A program made the position numbers and the translations under genes. This document shows, piece by piece, positions 16,774 to 25,742 of a stretch of 64,000 nt of DNA (positions within the stretch are counted from its first letter, which is position 1; each line of letters begins with the position of its first letter). This DNA comes from Pseudoxanthomonas sp. JBR18 (GTDB taxonomy: Bacteria > Pseudomonadota > Gammaproteobacteria > Xanthomonadales > Xanthomonadaceae). The notes beneath the pieces are model-generated. The model did no database searches. It had not been told where the DNA came from and saw only the letters and a list, made by a program, of their open reading frames with translations. The stretch is taken from the NCBI RefSeq assembly GCF_028198165.1, contig NZ_CP116339.1:3293001-3357000 (forward strand), written 5' to 3'.

Positions 16774-17396
16774 CACCACTCCTGCCCGTCGTCGGGCATC
16801 GGGACCTGGCGTCCACTGCGCCGGCGCACCACGCGCCACACCACCAGCGCGCCACCCACCAGCAGCAGGGCCGGGCCGAACCACAGCAGCCAGGTGCTGC
16901 GCTCGACCTGCGGGCGGTACAGGACGAACTCGCCATAGCGGTCCACCAGGTAGGCCTTGATCTGGTCGTCGCTCTGACCGGCGTTCATCAGGGTGAGGAC
17001 CTCGCGGCGCAGGTCATGGGCGATCTGCGCATTGGAATCGGCCAGTGACTGGTTCTGGCACATCACGCAGCGCAGCTCGTGGGTCAGCGCGTTGAAGCGC
17101 GTCTCCTGCGCGGCGTCCTTGAACTGCAGGGGCGTCGGGTCGCTGACCTGCGCCAGCGCGGCGCACGACACCAGCAGCAGACAGGTGCACAGGGCCAGAC
17201 GCAGCCAACGCAGCGCGCCGTGTTCCGGTAGAGCGGAGCTTGCTCCGCTGCTTTCCGGCCAGCGCAGCGCCCGATGTTCCTGTAGAGCGGAGCTCGCTCC
17301 GCTGCTCTTCGCTCCGTTGATTCCAAATCCGGACGAGGCGGAAAGCCCCAGCGGAGCGAGCTGCGCTCTACGGGGCGCGTGGGAATGGGCGCTCAT
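16773..17396 (-). CDS. ccmH: Cytochrome c maturation thiol-reductase CcmH with odd N-terminal extension
   Basis: CcmH reduces the haem-binding cysteines of apocytochrome c. The motif LRCVMCQNQSLADSNA is present with Cys110 and Cys113, and a C-terminal membrane anchor lies near 160-182. In relatives this motif lies near residue 40. Here about 65 extra residues precede the signal segment (LRLALCTCLLLVSCAALAQ, 64-83), and they are encoded by three GTAG-type palindromes, giving the tandem peptide SSGASSAL-x-EH-x-ALRW. The ATG at 17396 overlaps the ccmG stop (ATGA), and I see no in-frame ATG, GTG or TTG between the palindromes and the signal segment. The extension therefore looks translated unless a non-standard start is used. 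Confidence 0.9.
   Translation of the reverse strand: MSAHSHAPRRAQLAPLGLSASSGFGINGAKSSGASSALQEHRALRWPESSGASSALPEHGALRWLRLALCTCLLLVSCAALAQVSDPTPLQFKDAAQETRFNALTHELRCVMCQNQSLADSNAQIAHDLRREVLTLMNAGQSDDQIKAYLVDRYGEFVLYRPQVERSTWLLWFGPALLLVGGALVVWRVVRRRSGRQVPMPDDGQEW
17228..17371. repeat. Three GTAG-headed palindromes (SMAG/REP-like) inside ccmH
   Basis: GTAG followed by AGCGGAGC/GCTCCGCT palindromes occurs at 17228-17249 and 17282-17303 in the same orientation, and a variant (GTAGAGCGCAGCTCGCTCCGCT) at 17350-17371 in the opposite orientation. The GTAG head and stem-loop form match the SMAG/Y-REP elements known from Stenotrophomonas, which are mobilised by RAYT-type transposases. The two direct copies are about 54 bp apart and duplicate flanking sequence as well. 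Confidence 0.8.
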
Positions 17397-17968
17397 CGCG
17401 CGGCCTCCGCCGCGGCCAGGGCCGGCAGCAGCTCGCGCTCGATCAGGGCCTCATCCAGCGGGCCGACATGCTTCCAGCGGATGATGCCGTCGGCGTCGAT
17501 CAGGAAGGTCTCCGGCGCGCCGTAGATGCCCCAGTTGAGCGAGGCCTTGCCCTGGACGTCGGTCACCACGGTCTCGTAGGGATTCCCGAACTGCTGCAGC
17601 CAGCGCAGGGCGTCGGCAGGCTCGTCCTTGAGGTCGTAGCCGATCACGCGGACTTTGCCGGTCCGGGCGAAGGCGTTGATCACCGGATGCTCGACGCGGC
17701 ATTCCGGGCACCAGCTGCCCCAGACGTTGAGCAGGTAGGGCTTGCCGCGCAGGGTGGCGAAATCGAGCGTCTTGTCGGGCTCGTGCAGCAGCGGCAGCAC
17801 CGTAGCCGGCGCCGGCTTGCCGATCAGCGCCGAAGGCAGGGCCTGACGGTCGGGACGGTCCGAGCGCTTGACCGCGACCAGCAGCAGCGCGAAGACAGCC
17901 GACAGGCACACCACGCCGATCACCAGCGCAGGGCGCGACACGCCGCGGCGTTCGGGCGCTGCGTTCAT
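17393..17968 (-). CDS. ccmG: Thiol:disulfide interchange protein CcmG/DsbE
   Basis: This 191-residue membrane-anchored thioredoxin keeps apocytochrome c and CcmH reduced in the periplasm. It has an N-terminal anchor (ALVIGVVCLSAVFALLLVAV, 14-33) and a thioredoxin fold with the active site WGSWCPECR (Cys87, Cys90), preceded by the acidic/hydrophobic LRGKPYLLNVW strand, and the cis-Pro region YGAPETF near 149-155. The start ATG 17968 overlaps the ccmF stop by ATGA, and its own stop overlaps ccmH by ATGA. Confidence 0.96.
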   Translation of the reverse strand: MNAAPERRGVSRPALVIGVVCLSAVFALLLVAVKRSDRPDRQALPSALIGKPAPATVLPLLHEPDKTLDFATLRGKPYLLNVWGSWCPECRVEHPVINAFARTGKVRVIGYDLKDEPADALRWLQQFGNPYETVVTDVQGKASLNWGIYGAPETFLIDADGIIRWKHVGPLDEALIERELLPALAAAEAAR

Positions 17969-19884
17969 GCGCGGGCCTCCTTGCGGCGGCGGAAGCGGCG
18001 GTCGGTGGCGCTGACCAAGCCACCCAACGCCATCAGCACCGCGCCGGCCCAGATCCAGCGCACCATCGGCTTGATCTGGACGCGCACCGCCCAGGCCCCA
18101 TCGCCCAGTGATTCGCCCAGTGCGACGTAGACATCGCCCAGCACGCCGGGACGCACGGCCGACTCGGTCATGACCTGGCCACCGCTGGCGTAGGCGCGCT
18201 TCTCCGGATGCAGGGTCTGCAGCGCCTGTCCGGCCTTGCTCAGCTGCAAGGTGCCGTAGTCGGCGGTGTAGTTGGGGCCACGGGTTTCTTCGACGCCCTC
18301 GAACGTGAAGCCATAGTGGCCGATCTCCAGGGTCTGTCCGGGCCGCATGGCGACCTCGCGCTGTACGTTGAGGGCTTCCACCAGCAGCGCGCCGACCAGG
18401 AACACCGCCAGCCCGAAGTGGGCCAGGCTCATGCCCAGCATCTCGGCGGTCATGCGCCCCTGCGCGCGCAGGCGCTGCCACACAAAGCGCAGCGTGCCGC
18501 CGGCCACCCACAGCGCACCGGCGATGCCGGCGGCGGTCTTCCACTGGCCCTGCGGCGCCAGGAAATAGGCGATGCCGCCACCGACCACGGCCACGAGCGC
18601 CCACGGTGCCAGCAGCGCGGTGACACGCGAGGCCTGCTCGCGCTGCCACTTGAACAACGGGCCGAACGGCAGCAGCAGCACCAGCGGCGTCATCAGCAGC
18701 ACGAACAGCAGGCTGAAGTAGGGCGGCCCGACCGAGATCTTGCCCAGGTCCAGCGCGTCTGCCAGCAGCGGATAGAGGGTGCCCAGCGCGACCATGGCGC
18801 AGGCGCAGCCCAGCAGCACGTTGTTGGCCAGCAGCAGCGTCTCGCGTGAGCTGGCCGCGAACGGCGCGCCGTCGGCGACCTGCGGCGCGCGCAAGGCATA
18901 CAGCAGCAGCGAACCGCCCACCACGAGCCCTAAGAAGATCAGGACGAACAGGCCCCGGGTGGGATCGGCGGCAAAGGCGTGCACGCTGGTCAGCACGCCC
19001 GAGCGCACCAGGAAGGTCCCCAGCAGCGACAGCGAGAATGCGGCGATGGCCAGCAGCAGGGTCCAGCCGCGGAAACTTCCGCGTTTCTCGGTCACCGCCT
19101 GCGAATGCAGCAGGGCCGCGCCGGCCAGCCATGGCATGAAGCTGGCGTTTTCCACCGGGTCCCAGAACCACCAGCCGCCCCAGCCCAGCTCCGAATACGC
19201 CCACCAGCTGCCCAGGGCGATACCGCCGGTCAGGAATGCCCAGGCCACGTTGGTCCACGGGCGGGTCCAGCGCAGCCAGCGCGCATCGACCTCGCCGTCC
19301 AGCAGCGCGGCGATGGCGAAGGCGAACGGCACCGAGAACCCGACGTAGCCCAGGTACAGCATCGGCGGATGGATGATCATCCCCGGGTCCTGCAGCAGCG
19401 GATTGAGGTCGCGGCCTTCCGGCGCGGCCGGCAGCAGGCGCGCGAACGGGTCGGAGGTGAAGATCAGGAAGGACAGGAAGCCCACGCTCACCAGGCCCAT
19501 CACCCCCAGCACGCGGGCGATCACCCGCTCGGGCAGGGCGTGGGAGAACAGCGCGACCGCCGCGGTCCACAGCGCCAGCACCAGCGCCCACAGCAGCAGC
19601 GAGCCTTCGTGCGAGCCCCACACCGCGGTGTAGCGGTAGACCAGCGGCAGCAGCGAGTTGGAGTTCTCGGCCACGTAGCGCACCGAGAAGTCCTGGGTGA
19701 CGAACGACACCGTCAGCATCGCGAAGGCCAGGCCCACGGCCACCAGTTGGGCCAGCGCCGCCGGGCGGGCCACGCCCATCAGCGCGGCATGTCCCTTGTG
19801 CGCACCGGCCAGCGGTAGGGCGGCCTGCAGCACCGTCACCAGCAGAGCCAGGATCAGGGCGAGTTGCCCGAGTTCAGGCAGCAC
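17965..19884 (-). CDS. ccmF: Haem lyase subunit CcmF
   Basis: CcmF is the large membrane subunit that joins haem from CcmE to apocytochrome c. The 639-residue protein has some 14-15 predicted membrane spans. The periplasmic WWD motif is intact (WGGWWFWDPVENASF near 235-250), as are conserved histidines in GSHEGSLLLW and IIHPPMLYLGY, which ligand haem. The length is that of the family. It is followed by ccmG with a 4-bp overlap and preceded by ccmE 60 bp upstream. Confidence 0.97.
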   Translation of the reverse strand: MLPELGQLALILALLVTVLQAALPLAGAHKGHAALMGVARPAALAQLVAVGLAFAMLTVSFVTQDFSVRYVAENSNSLLPLVYRYTAVWGSHEGSLLLWALVLALWTAAVALFSHALPERVIARVLGVMGLVSVGFLSFLIFTSDPFARLLPAAPEGRDLNPLLQDPGMIIHPPMLYLGYVGFSVPFAFAIAALLDGEVDARWLRWTRPWTNVAWAFLTGGIALGSWWAYSELGWGGWWFWDPVENASFMPWLAGAALLHSQAVTEKRGSFRGWTLLLAIAAFSLSLLGTFLVRSGVLTSVHAFAADPTRGLFVLIFLGLVVGGSLLLYALRAPQVADGAPFAASSRETLLLANNVLLGCACAMVALGTLYPLLADALDLGKISVGPPYFSLLFVLLMTPLVLLLPFGPLFKWQREQASRVTALLAPWALVAVVGGGIAYFLAPQGQWKTAAGIAGALWVAGGTLRFVWQRLRAQGRMTAEMLGMSLAHFGLAVFLVGALLVEALNVQREVAMRPGQTLEIGHYGFTFEGVEETRGPNYTADYGTLQLSKAGQALQTLHPEKRAYASGGQVMTESAVRPGVLGDVYVALGESLGDGAWAVRVQIKPMVRWIWAGAVLMALGGLVSATDRRFRRRKEARA

Positions 19885-19944
19885 GGTCGTTCCTCGCGAT
19901 CAGGGGGGAGCGCCTCGCGCCAGCGAGGCCCGGACATGCCCGCA

Positions 19945-20412
19945 TCAGGGTGCGTCCGCGGCGACGGTGGGCGCCGGCACGTCGTGCTTGAGGTGCGCCT
20001 TGGCCATTTTGTCGGCTACTTCCTTGGGCATGTAGGTCTCGTCATGCTTGGCGAGCACCTCGGTGGCCACGAAATGGCCGCCCTGCATCGAGCCGGTGGC
20101 GATCACCGCCTGATCCTCGCGGAACAGGTCCGGCAGGATCCCGGTGTACAGCACCGGTAGCTGTGCATCGCCGTCGGTGACGCTGAAGTGCGCTTCCATC
20201 GAGCCCTGCGCACGCTTGAACGAGCCGCGCTCGACCATGCCGCCCAGGCGGAAGCGCGCCTGCTGACCGGCCTGGCCCTTGAGCACCTCGGACGGGGTGT
20301 AGAGGTAGGCCACATTGCGCTGCAGGGCCATGGCCACCAGCGTGGTGGCGATGGCGGCGGCGGCCACCAGGACCAGAACCAGCAATAGGCGACGGCGCCT
20401 TACCGGGTTCAT
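19945..20412 (-). CDS. ccmE: Haem chaperone CcmE
   Basis: CcmE carries haem covalently from CcmC to CcmF. The 155-residue protein has a basic N-terminus and membrane anchor ([20 protein letters not shown]), an OB-fold periplasmic domain and the haem-attachment motif [10 protein letters not shown] with His123 and Tyr127. The C-terminal tail is flexible and Ala/Pro/His-containing. Its start overlaps the ccmD stop by ATGA. Confidence 0.97.
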   Translation of the reverse strand: MNPVRRRRLLLVLVLVAAAAIATTLVAMALQRNVAYLYTPSEVLKGQAGQQARFRLGGMVERGSFKRAQGSMEAHFSVTDGDAQLPVLYTGILPDLFREDQAVIATGSMQGGHFVATEVLAKHDETYMPKEVADKMAKAHLKHDVPAPTVAADAP

Positions 20413-20588
20413 CGCGCCAACTCGGTGTCGGTGGCGGCCGTGGCCGCGCGACGCTGGCGCTGGCGGCTGCCGCGCAGGCGCGCGGCCCGCAGCAGGCGGC
20501 GGATCTGCAGCCGTGGGACGACGAAGTCCCAGGCCAGCACGATGGCGAACACCGCGTAGGCGGCGATGACGTAGTGCAGGTAGGTCAT
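20409..20588 (-). CDS. ccmD: Haem exporter protein CcmD
   Basis: CcmD is a small membrane protein that helps release holo-CcmE from the CcmABC complex. The product has 59 residues: one membrane segment ([20 protein letters not shown]) with the conserved YxxxAY start, then a cytoplasmic basic tail ([13 protein letters not shown]). It overlaps ccmC and ccmE by ATGA on both sides. It was assigned from position, size and pattern. Confidence 0.92.
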   Translation of the reverse strand: MTYLHYVIAAYAVFAIVLAWDFVVPRLQIRRLLRAARLRGSRQRQRRAATAATDTELAR

Positions 20589-21343
20589 GCGCGCTCCTCG
20601 GCCAGGTGGGCGACCCAGTCCTTGCCCGATTCGCGGCGCAGGTTGTCGGCGCGCGCGCGCGACAGCAGCGAGCCGGCGAACCAGCACTTGGTCGCCAGGA
20701 CCATGATCCACAGCGGCGCGATCATGCTGGCGTCCATGTGCGACTTGCCGAACAGGTTGATGGTCTGGCCCTGGTGCAGCGAGTTCCACCACACCACCGA
20801 GTAGCGAATCACCGGCAGCAGGGCGACCCCGACGATGGCCAGCAGCCCGGCAGCGCGCGCGGCGGCGCGGCGATCCTCGATGGCGCCGTACAGGCCCATC
20901 ACGCCCAGGTAGAGGAACAGCAGGATCAGCTCGGTGGTCAGGCGCGGATCCCAGTCCCACCAGGTGCCCCACATCGGCTTGCCCCAGATCGAACCGGTGA
21001 GCAGGGTGATCAGGGTGAATGCGGCGCCGATCGGCGCGCAGGCCATGGCCAGGATCTCGCACAGCTTGATCCGCCACACCAGCGCGATGGCGGCGTACAG
21101 CGCCATCAGCCCAAACACGAACAGGCTCATCCAGGCGCTGGGCACGTGGATGTAGAGGATGCGGAAACTATCCCCCTGCTGGTAGTCCGCCGGTACCACG
21201 AACAGCGCCTGCCAAAGCCCGAGCGCCATCAACAGCACGCCGGCCAGATAGCACCATGGCGTCCAGCGCGCGGCGAAGCGGTCGAAGATGGGCGGGGACC
21301 CCAGTCGGTGGAACCACAGCACCACCGCATTCTTGTTGGACAT
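20585..21343 (-). CDS. ccmC: Haem exporter subunit CcmC
   Basis: CcmC loads haem onto CcmE. The 252-residue membrane protein has six predicted spans and the WWD motif [15 protein letters not shown] near 125-139, flanked by the haem-ligating histidines in YIHVPSAW and in the NSLHQGQ loop. It starts a tight group ccmC-D-E-F-G-H-I. The upstream neighbour is azurin, 176 bp away, with a hairpin between them, so ccmC may have its own promoter or rely on read-through. Confidence 0.97.
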   Translation of the reverse strand: MSNKNAVVLWFHRLGSPPIFDRFAARWTPWCYLAGVLLMALGLWQALFVVPADYQQGDSFRILYIHVPSAWMSLFVFGLMALYAAIALVWRIKLCEILAMACAPIGAAFTLITLLTGSIWGKPMWGTWWDWDPRLTTELILLFLYLGVMGLYGAIEDRRAAARAAGLLAIVGVALLPVIRYSVVWWNSLHQGQTINLFGKSHMDASMIAPLWIMVLATKCWFAGSLLSRARADNLRRESGKDWVAHLAEERA

Positions 21344-21457
21344 CGCAAGCTGCTCGCTTCATCGGAGAAGCCGCATCCGGGGGCGGGGGCGGAATACGGC
21401 GTTGACCGTCACGTCCATCGACGTGGCTGGCATCCGCCGTATCTTTTCAGAAAGCAC

Positions 21458-21486
21458 GCCGCCGCGCCAACAAATGGCGCGGCGGC
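21458..21486 (-). terminator. Strong hairpin downstream of azurin
   Basis: A perfect 12-bp GC-rich stem (GCCGCCGCGCCA / TGGCGCGGCGGC) with a 5-nt loop lies 34 bp after the azurin stop. On the minus strand it is not followed by a clear T run, so it may terminate poorly or only stabilise the 3' end of the azurin mRNA. Confidence 0.55.
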
Positions 21487-21519
21487 CGTCGAGGCGGAAA
21501 AGTCGCGCCCGGCGCAGGC

Positions 21520-21966
21520 TTACTTGACGGTCAGGGTGCCCTTCATCAGGGACGAGTGCCCCGGGAAGCTGCAGAAGAACGAATACGGCGCGCCGGTGAT
21601 CTTGGCCACCGGGAAGCTGACCGAGGTCTTCTCACCGCCGCCGATCACCTTGCTGTGGGCGACCACGCGGGGGTCGCCGGCCTTGACGTAGTCGTTGGCC
21701 AGGCCTGCGCCCATGCCTTCGCTGGCCACCGCCGAGATGTCGGCGGTCTTCGCGATCACCACGTTGTGGCCCATGATGTTCTTGGCCAGCTTGCCCGGAT
21801 GGCTGAAGTTGATGGTGAACTCCTTGCAGCTCTTGGGCACGTCGATGTTGATCTTGTCGAACTTCATCGCGTCATCGCCGGCCAGGTCGGCCGAACAGGT
21901 CGCGGCCTGGGCGGCCAGCGGCGCCGACAGCAGCAGGGTCATCGCGATCAGGATCTTGCGCAGCAT
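21520..21966 (-). CDS. azu: Azurin, periplasmic blue copper protein
   Basis: Azurin shuttles single electrons in the periplasm, classically between cytochromes and nitrite reductase or peroxidases. The 148-residue precursor has a signal peptide ([20 protein letters not shown]) and a mature cupredoxin. All copper ligands are present: His67 in NIMGHNVV, Cys132, His137 and Met141 in [14 protein letters not shown]. Cys24 and Cys47 can form the usual disulfide. The start ATG 21966 is chosen because it begins the signal peptide. The gene lies between ccmB and ccmC in the same orientation, an unusual place that links it with cytochrome c biogenesis. Confidence 0.96.
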   Translation of the reverse strand: MLRKILIAMTLLLSAPLAAQAATCSADLAGDDAMKFDKINIDVPKSCKEFTINFSHPGKLAKNIMGHNVVIAKTADISAVASEGMGAGLANDYVKAGDPRVVAHSKVIGGGEKTSVSFPVAKITGAPYSFFCSFPGHSSLMKGTLTVK

Positions 21967-22191
21967 GTGGATCTCCGGAAAAAAACACGTGGGTTGAGTC
22001 AGACACCCCCAATCCTGGCAGAGCCGGACACGTTTGTGCGCATCCGGCGCGCGCCAACGTCGCTGAATGCCAGACGGCCGCGCGCGCGGACCAGGGGCAT
22101 CACCCGCTGTGACTTGGCCTGTCGCCAAGGCCAGGGGACGCGTTTGCGGGGGTTGCGTCGGCCGCCTCAGACCAAGGTCTAACGCCGCCGA

Positions 22192-22875
22192 TCAGTTCAG
22201 GGCGATGCGGATCGCGGCAGCGGCGGCGAGCGGTGCCAGCACCGTGGCGATCACCAGGCCGGCCGCCAGCAGCAGCAAGGCGCCGTCCACGGGCAGACCC
22301 TGCGCACTGGCGGCCACGCTGCCGGCCCCGAACACCAGCACCGGGACGTAGAGCGGCAGCGCCAGCAGCGCCAGCAGGATGCCGGCCCGGCGCATGCCCA
22401 CCGTCAATGCCGCCACGACCGCGCCGAGCAGGCTCAGCAGTGGCGTGCCCAGCAGCAGGGACGCCATCAACACCGGCAATTGCCCGTGCGGCAACTGCAT
22501 CAGTTCGGCCAACAGCGGGGTCACGAGGATCAGCGGCAGCGTGGTAGTCAGCCAGTGGCTGAACACACGAACGGTGACCAGCCAGGCCAGGGGGACCGGT
22601 GCCAGGATCCACTGCTCCAGCGAGCCATCCTCGGCGTCGCCGCGGAACAGCGTATCCAGCGCCAGCAGTCCGGCCAGCAGGACCGCCAGCCACAGCACGC
22701 CGCCGGCGACCTGGGCCAGCAGCTTGGGGCTGCCCCCCAACGAGAGCGCGAACAGGACCACCACCAGCAGGGCGAACAGCGCCGGCTGCAGGGCGTCGCC
22801 GCGGCGACGCCACATCAGGCGCAGATCGCGCACGAGCAGGGCGCGCGCCACGCCGGGCAGGGTCGGAAGACTCAT
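22192..22875 (-). CDS. ccmB: Haem exporter permease CcmB
   Basis: CcmB is the membrane partner of the CcmA ATPase; the CcmABCD complex releases haem-loaded CcmE. The 227-residue protein has six hydrophobic segments and the family start LVRDLRLMWRRRGDALQP, then DTLFRGDAEDGSLEQWILAP near 74-93, a conserved CcmB block. It begins 39 bp after the ccmA stop. After it comes a 225-bp gap and then azurin. Confidence 0.95.
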   Translation of the reverse strand: MSLPTLPGVARALLVRDLRLMWRRRGDALQPALFALLVVVLFALSLGGSPKLLAQVAGGVLWLAVLLAGLLALDTLFRGDAEDGSLEQWILAPVPLAWLVTVRVFSHWLTTTLPLILVTPLLAELMQLPHGQLPVLMASLLLGTPLLSLLGAVVAALTVGMRRAGILLALLALPLYVPVLVFGAGSVAASAQGLPVDGALLLLAAGLVIATVLAPLAAAAAIRIALN

Positions 22876-22914
22876 GCGGCGACTCCAGCAAGCTCAGCGA
22901 TGCCGACCATGGCG

Positions 22915-23652
22915 CTACGCCTTCGCCTCTTGATGCCCTGGCCTCGCCACCCGTGGCTGGGCGCCCGCCGTCGCGTCCGCCGCAGATTGGGTATCGGCAA
23001 AGCGCGCCGGCTCACCCATGTCCAGCAGGCGGGTGCGCACCGGCGGCGCCGCATAGGCGCCATGGGTGGTGACCAGGGCCGCGCCACCGCCGCGCAGGTG
23101 AGCGTCGACCATCCGGTTGACCAGGGTGATGCCGTCCAGATCCAGGTTGGCGTAGGGCTCGTCCAGAAGCCACAGCGGCGCGGGCGAAAGCCACATGCGG
23201 GCCAGCGACAGGCGTTTTTTCTGCCCGGCCGAGAGCTGCCGGGCGGGGGTGTCCTCGTAGCCGGCCAGCCCGGTCATGGCCATGGCGGCGGCCGGCTCCG
23301 GCGTCTGCCGGCGCCCATGCAGGCCGCACAGGAATTCCAGGTTCTCCAATGCGCCCAGATCGCCTTTCAGCGCGGGCAGGTGACCCAGATAGGCCAGCGC
23401 ATGGGCGCGTCCCTGCACGTCGGCTGGCTTGCCTTCCAGGGCGATGGTGCCGGCATCGGCCCGCAGCAGGCCGGCCAGCACGCGCAGCAGGGTGGTCTTG
23501 CCGACCCCGTTGCCGCCCTGAACCAACAGTGCCTCGCCGGCGTCGACCTGGAAATCGAGCGGGCCGAAGACGGGGTCCTCGTTACGGCTGAAGCACAGTC
23601 CCTGCACCGACAGCAGGGGGGGGCGGGAAGCGGGGGCGGTCATCGCGCGCAT
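22915..23652 (-). CDS. ccmA: Haem exporter ATPase CcmA
   Basis: This 245-residue ABC ATPase drives release of holo-CcmE. Walker A is GGNGVGKTT (about 46-54), the signature is [14 protein letters not shown] (near 139-152), and Walker B is [12 protein letters not shown]. An extended C-terminal tail rich in Ala (about 25 residues past the usual end) is seen. The start may be ATG 23652 or the in-frame ATG at 23643 (MTAPAS). It heads the ccm cluster. A DUF3293 gene ends only 32 bp upstream on the same strand and could be co-transcribed. Confidence 0.95.
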   Translation of the reverse strand: MRAMTAPASRPPLLSVQGLCFSRNEDPVFGPLDFQVDAGEALLVQGGNGVGKTTLLRVLAGLLRADAGTIALEGKPADVQGRAHALAYLGHLPALKGDLGALENLEFLCGLHGRRQTPEPAAAMAMTGLAGYEDTPARQLSAGQKKRLSLARMWLSPAPLWLLDEPYANLDLDGITLVNRMVDAHLRGGGAALVTTHGAYAAPPVRTRLLDMGEPARFADTQSAADATAGAQPRVARPGHQEAKA

Positions 23653-23684
23653 TGTAGGGGCGCCCGCGCGCCTGAATGACCCGA

Positions 23685-24164
23685 TCAGCCGATCCAGTCG
23701 GTGAACGCGTCCTCGGCGCAGTCGTGCGGGCGGGGGTGCTGCATGCGCAGCCGGACCGCTTCGCCCGCGCGCCAGTAGACCGTGCTGGCCTGGCCGAACA
23801 GGCGCGCCAGCGCGTCTGCCGCTTCCGGGGCGACGTCCAGGACCAGCCAGCCGTGTTCGACGGCACCTCCGCGGGCGTTGCAGCCCAGGGCGCGATGGAT
23901 GGACAGGCCCGAGCTGAGCAGGTGCTGTTCAAGGGCGTCGCCCGCCTCCAGGTTGCCCTGTCCAGCGGGCTCGCGGGAGTGCGGATTCCATGCGGTGATG
24001 AATTGGTAGCTGGAGCCACCCAGCTCGCGCTCGATCTCCGCGGCGCACTGGCCGACCTGGAACAACCATTCCCGGCGACCGGCCACGGCAAAATAGTGCG
24101 CACAGGCATACCGCCGTGCCAACTGGCCCAGCGACAGCTGCCCTGGATCTTCTTCCCCTGTCAT
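23685..24164 (-). CDS. DUF3293 family protein
   Basis: The 159-residue protein carries the DUF3293 hallmark [11 protein letters not shown] near 55-65 and a conserved C-terminal pattern with an aromatic-rich VYWRAG strand. The family has no known function; it is small, cytoplasmic and common in proteobacteria. The start is ATG 24164; an in-frame ATG at 24200 would add 12 residues of low plausibility. It precedes ccmA by 32 bp and is divergent from the transaminase gene (172 bp apart). Confidence 0.75.
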   Translation of the reverse strand: MTGEEDPGQLSLGQLARRYACAHYFAVAGRREWLFQVGQCAAEIERELGGSSYQFITAWNPHSREPAGQGNLEAGDALEQHLLSSGLSIHRALGCNARGGAVEHGWLVLDVAPEAADALARLFGQASTVYWRAGEAVRLRMQHPRPHDCAEDAFTDWIG

Positions 24165-24335
24165 GGCGCGATCATGGCGTGGGTGTGTCAGCGCTGCCAT
24201 CGTCCGAAGGTCGAGCGGTCCTGGGTGGCGACCGGCGGCTGCGCGGGCCCCGCGGGGTCATGGATTGACCGGCGCGCGCAGTGGCATTGCGTACACTTGC
24301 CGGCCACCCCACGAACTGGCCCGGACCCCGGATCG

Positions 24336-25484
24336 ATGCAGCCGCAGACCAAGTTGCCCCGCGTGGGCACGACCATTTTCACCGTGATGTCCCAACTGGC
24401 CGCCGAGCACGGTGCGGTCAATCTGGGCCAGGGCTTTCCGGATTTCCCGGTGCCGCAGCGGTTGGTGGACGAGCTGGACAAGGCCATGCGCGCCGGCCAC
24501 AACCAGTACCCGCCGATGACCGGCGTGGCCCTGCTGCGCCAGGCCATCGCCGCCAAGGTGTTGCGCTGCTACGGCGCCCAGGTCAATCCGGACACCGAGA
24601 TCACCGTGACCAGCGGCGCCACCGAGGCGTTGTTCAACGCCATCCATGCGGTGGTGCGCCCGGGCGAGGAGGTGATCGTGCTCGACCCGGCCTATGACAG
24701 CTATGAACCTGCGATCGAGCTGGCCGGCGCCCGCGCCGTGCACGTGGCGCTGGACCCGCAGACCTTCGCGGTGGACTGGGACAAGGTGCGCGCCGCGATC
24801 ACCCCGGCCACGCGCCTGATCATGATCAACAGCCCGCACAATCCGTCGGGGGCGATGCTGGGCAAGGCCGACCTGGAAGCGCTGACCAACATCCTGGAAG
24901 GCACCGATATCTTCCTGGTCTCCGACGAGGTCTACGAGCACATCGTGTTCGACGGCCGCGTGCATGAATCGATCCTGCGCTGGCCGGAGCTGGCCCGGCG
25001 CGCCTTCGTGGTATCCAGCTTCGGCAAGACCTACCACTGCACCGGTTGGAAGATCGGCTACGCGATCGCCCCGCCGGCGCTGACGGCGGAATTCCGCAAG
25101 GTGCACCAGTACAACACCTTCACCAGTTTCGCCCCGGCCCAGCACGCCTTCGCCGCGATGCTCCAGGCCGAGCCGGAGCACGACGAGCAGCTGGGCGCGT
25201 TCTACCAGGCCAAGCGCGACCGCTTCGCCGAGCAGCTGCGGACCACCCGGCTCAAGCCGTTGCCGGTCCCGGGCGGGTATTTCCAGCTGGTCGACTACTC
25301 GGCGGTCAGCGACCTGCCGGACATCGAATTCGTGAAGTGGCTGACCGTCGAGCACGGCGTCACTGCGATCCCGCTCTCGCCGTTCTACGAAACCCCGCCG
25401 GCCGGCCAGCGCCTGGCGCGCCTGTGCTTCGCCAAGAACGCCGCCACGCTGGACGCGGCGATCGAACGATTGAAGTTGCTGTAA
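24336..25484 (+). CDS. PLP-dependent methionine/glutamine transaminase (YbdL/MtnE-like)
   Basis: This 382-residue class I/II aminotransferase has the PLP lysine Lys231 in SSFGKTYHCTGWKIGY, the NSPHNPSG loop near 167-174 and SDEVYEH near 195-201. The LGQGFPDFP and NQYPPMTG start blocks and the overall pattern match E. coli YbdL and related enzymes that prefer methionine, aromatic residues or glutamine and convert 4-methylthio-2-oxobutyrate to methionine. The omega-amidase gene 259 bp downstream on the same strand supports a glutamine-driven transaminase role in methionine salvage. ATG 24336 begins the conserved region. Confidence 0.9.
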   Translation: MQPQTKLPRVGTTIFTVMSQLAAEHGAVNLGQGFPDFPVPQRLVDELDKAMRAGHNQYPPMTGVALLRQAIAAKVLRCYGAQVNPDTEITVTSGATEALFNAIHAVVRPGEEVIVLDPAYDSYEPAIELAGARAVHVALDPQTFAVDWDKVRAAITPATRLIMINSPHNPSGAMLGKADLEALTNILEGTDIFLVSDEVYEHIVFDGRVHESILRWPELARRAFVVSSFGKTYHCTGWKIGYAIAPPALTAEFRKVHQYNTFTSFAPAQHAFAAMLQAEPEHDEQLGAFYQAKRDRFAEQLRTTRLKPLPVPGGYFQLVDYSAVSDLPDIEFVKWLTVEHGVTAIPLSPFYETPPAGQRLARLCFAKNAATLDAAIERLKLL

Positions 25485-25522
25485 TGGCGCGGACGCGTTG
25501 GTTCGGCTGGTTCCGGACCCTT

Positions 25523-25666
25523 GTAGCGCCGAGTTTGCTCGGCTGGATCCGGAAGTTTGTAGCGCCGAGCTTGCTCGGCTGGCGCTCTGCCGGGGAAGCC
25601 TCAGCCGAGCAAGCTCGGCGCTACAGGGATGTCGGGAAAGCTTCAGCCGAGCAAGCTCGGCGCTAC
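25523..25666. repeat. Cluster of four GTAG-headed palindromes (REP/BIME-like)
   Basis: GTAGCGCCGAG(C/T)TTGCTCGGCT occurs at 25523 and 25559 in forward orientation, and its inverse (AGCCGAGCAAGCTCGGCGCTAC) ends at 25624 and 25666. Two forward and two reverse copies make a BIME-like array between the transaminase and the omega-amidase. They share the GTAG head and stem-loop plan with the palindromes in ccmH but have a different stem (GCCGAGC in place of GCGGAGC). Confidence 0.88.
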
Positions 25667-25742
25667 GGGAGCGGTCGCCGGGTAAGGACGGCATTTGGGA
25701 ACGGAGCGGGCGCCGCTCTCTGGCTATGAGGAGGAGATCACG

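Noticed and set aside
17228..17371. Palindromes taken as a CRISPR array
   Set aside because: Units differ in orientation, have no uniform spacers and carry a GTAG head, so they are REP-like; the same holds for 25523-25666.
17969..19621. Extension of the ccmG frame upstream through ccmF
   Set aside because: It reads ccmF in the wrong frame; the real ccmG starts at 17968 with its membrane anchor and overlaps ccmF by ATGA.
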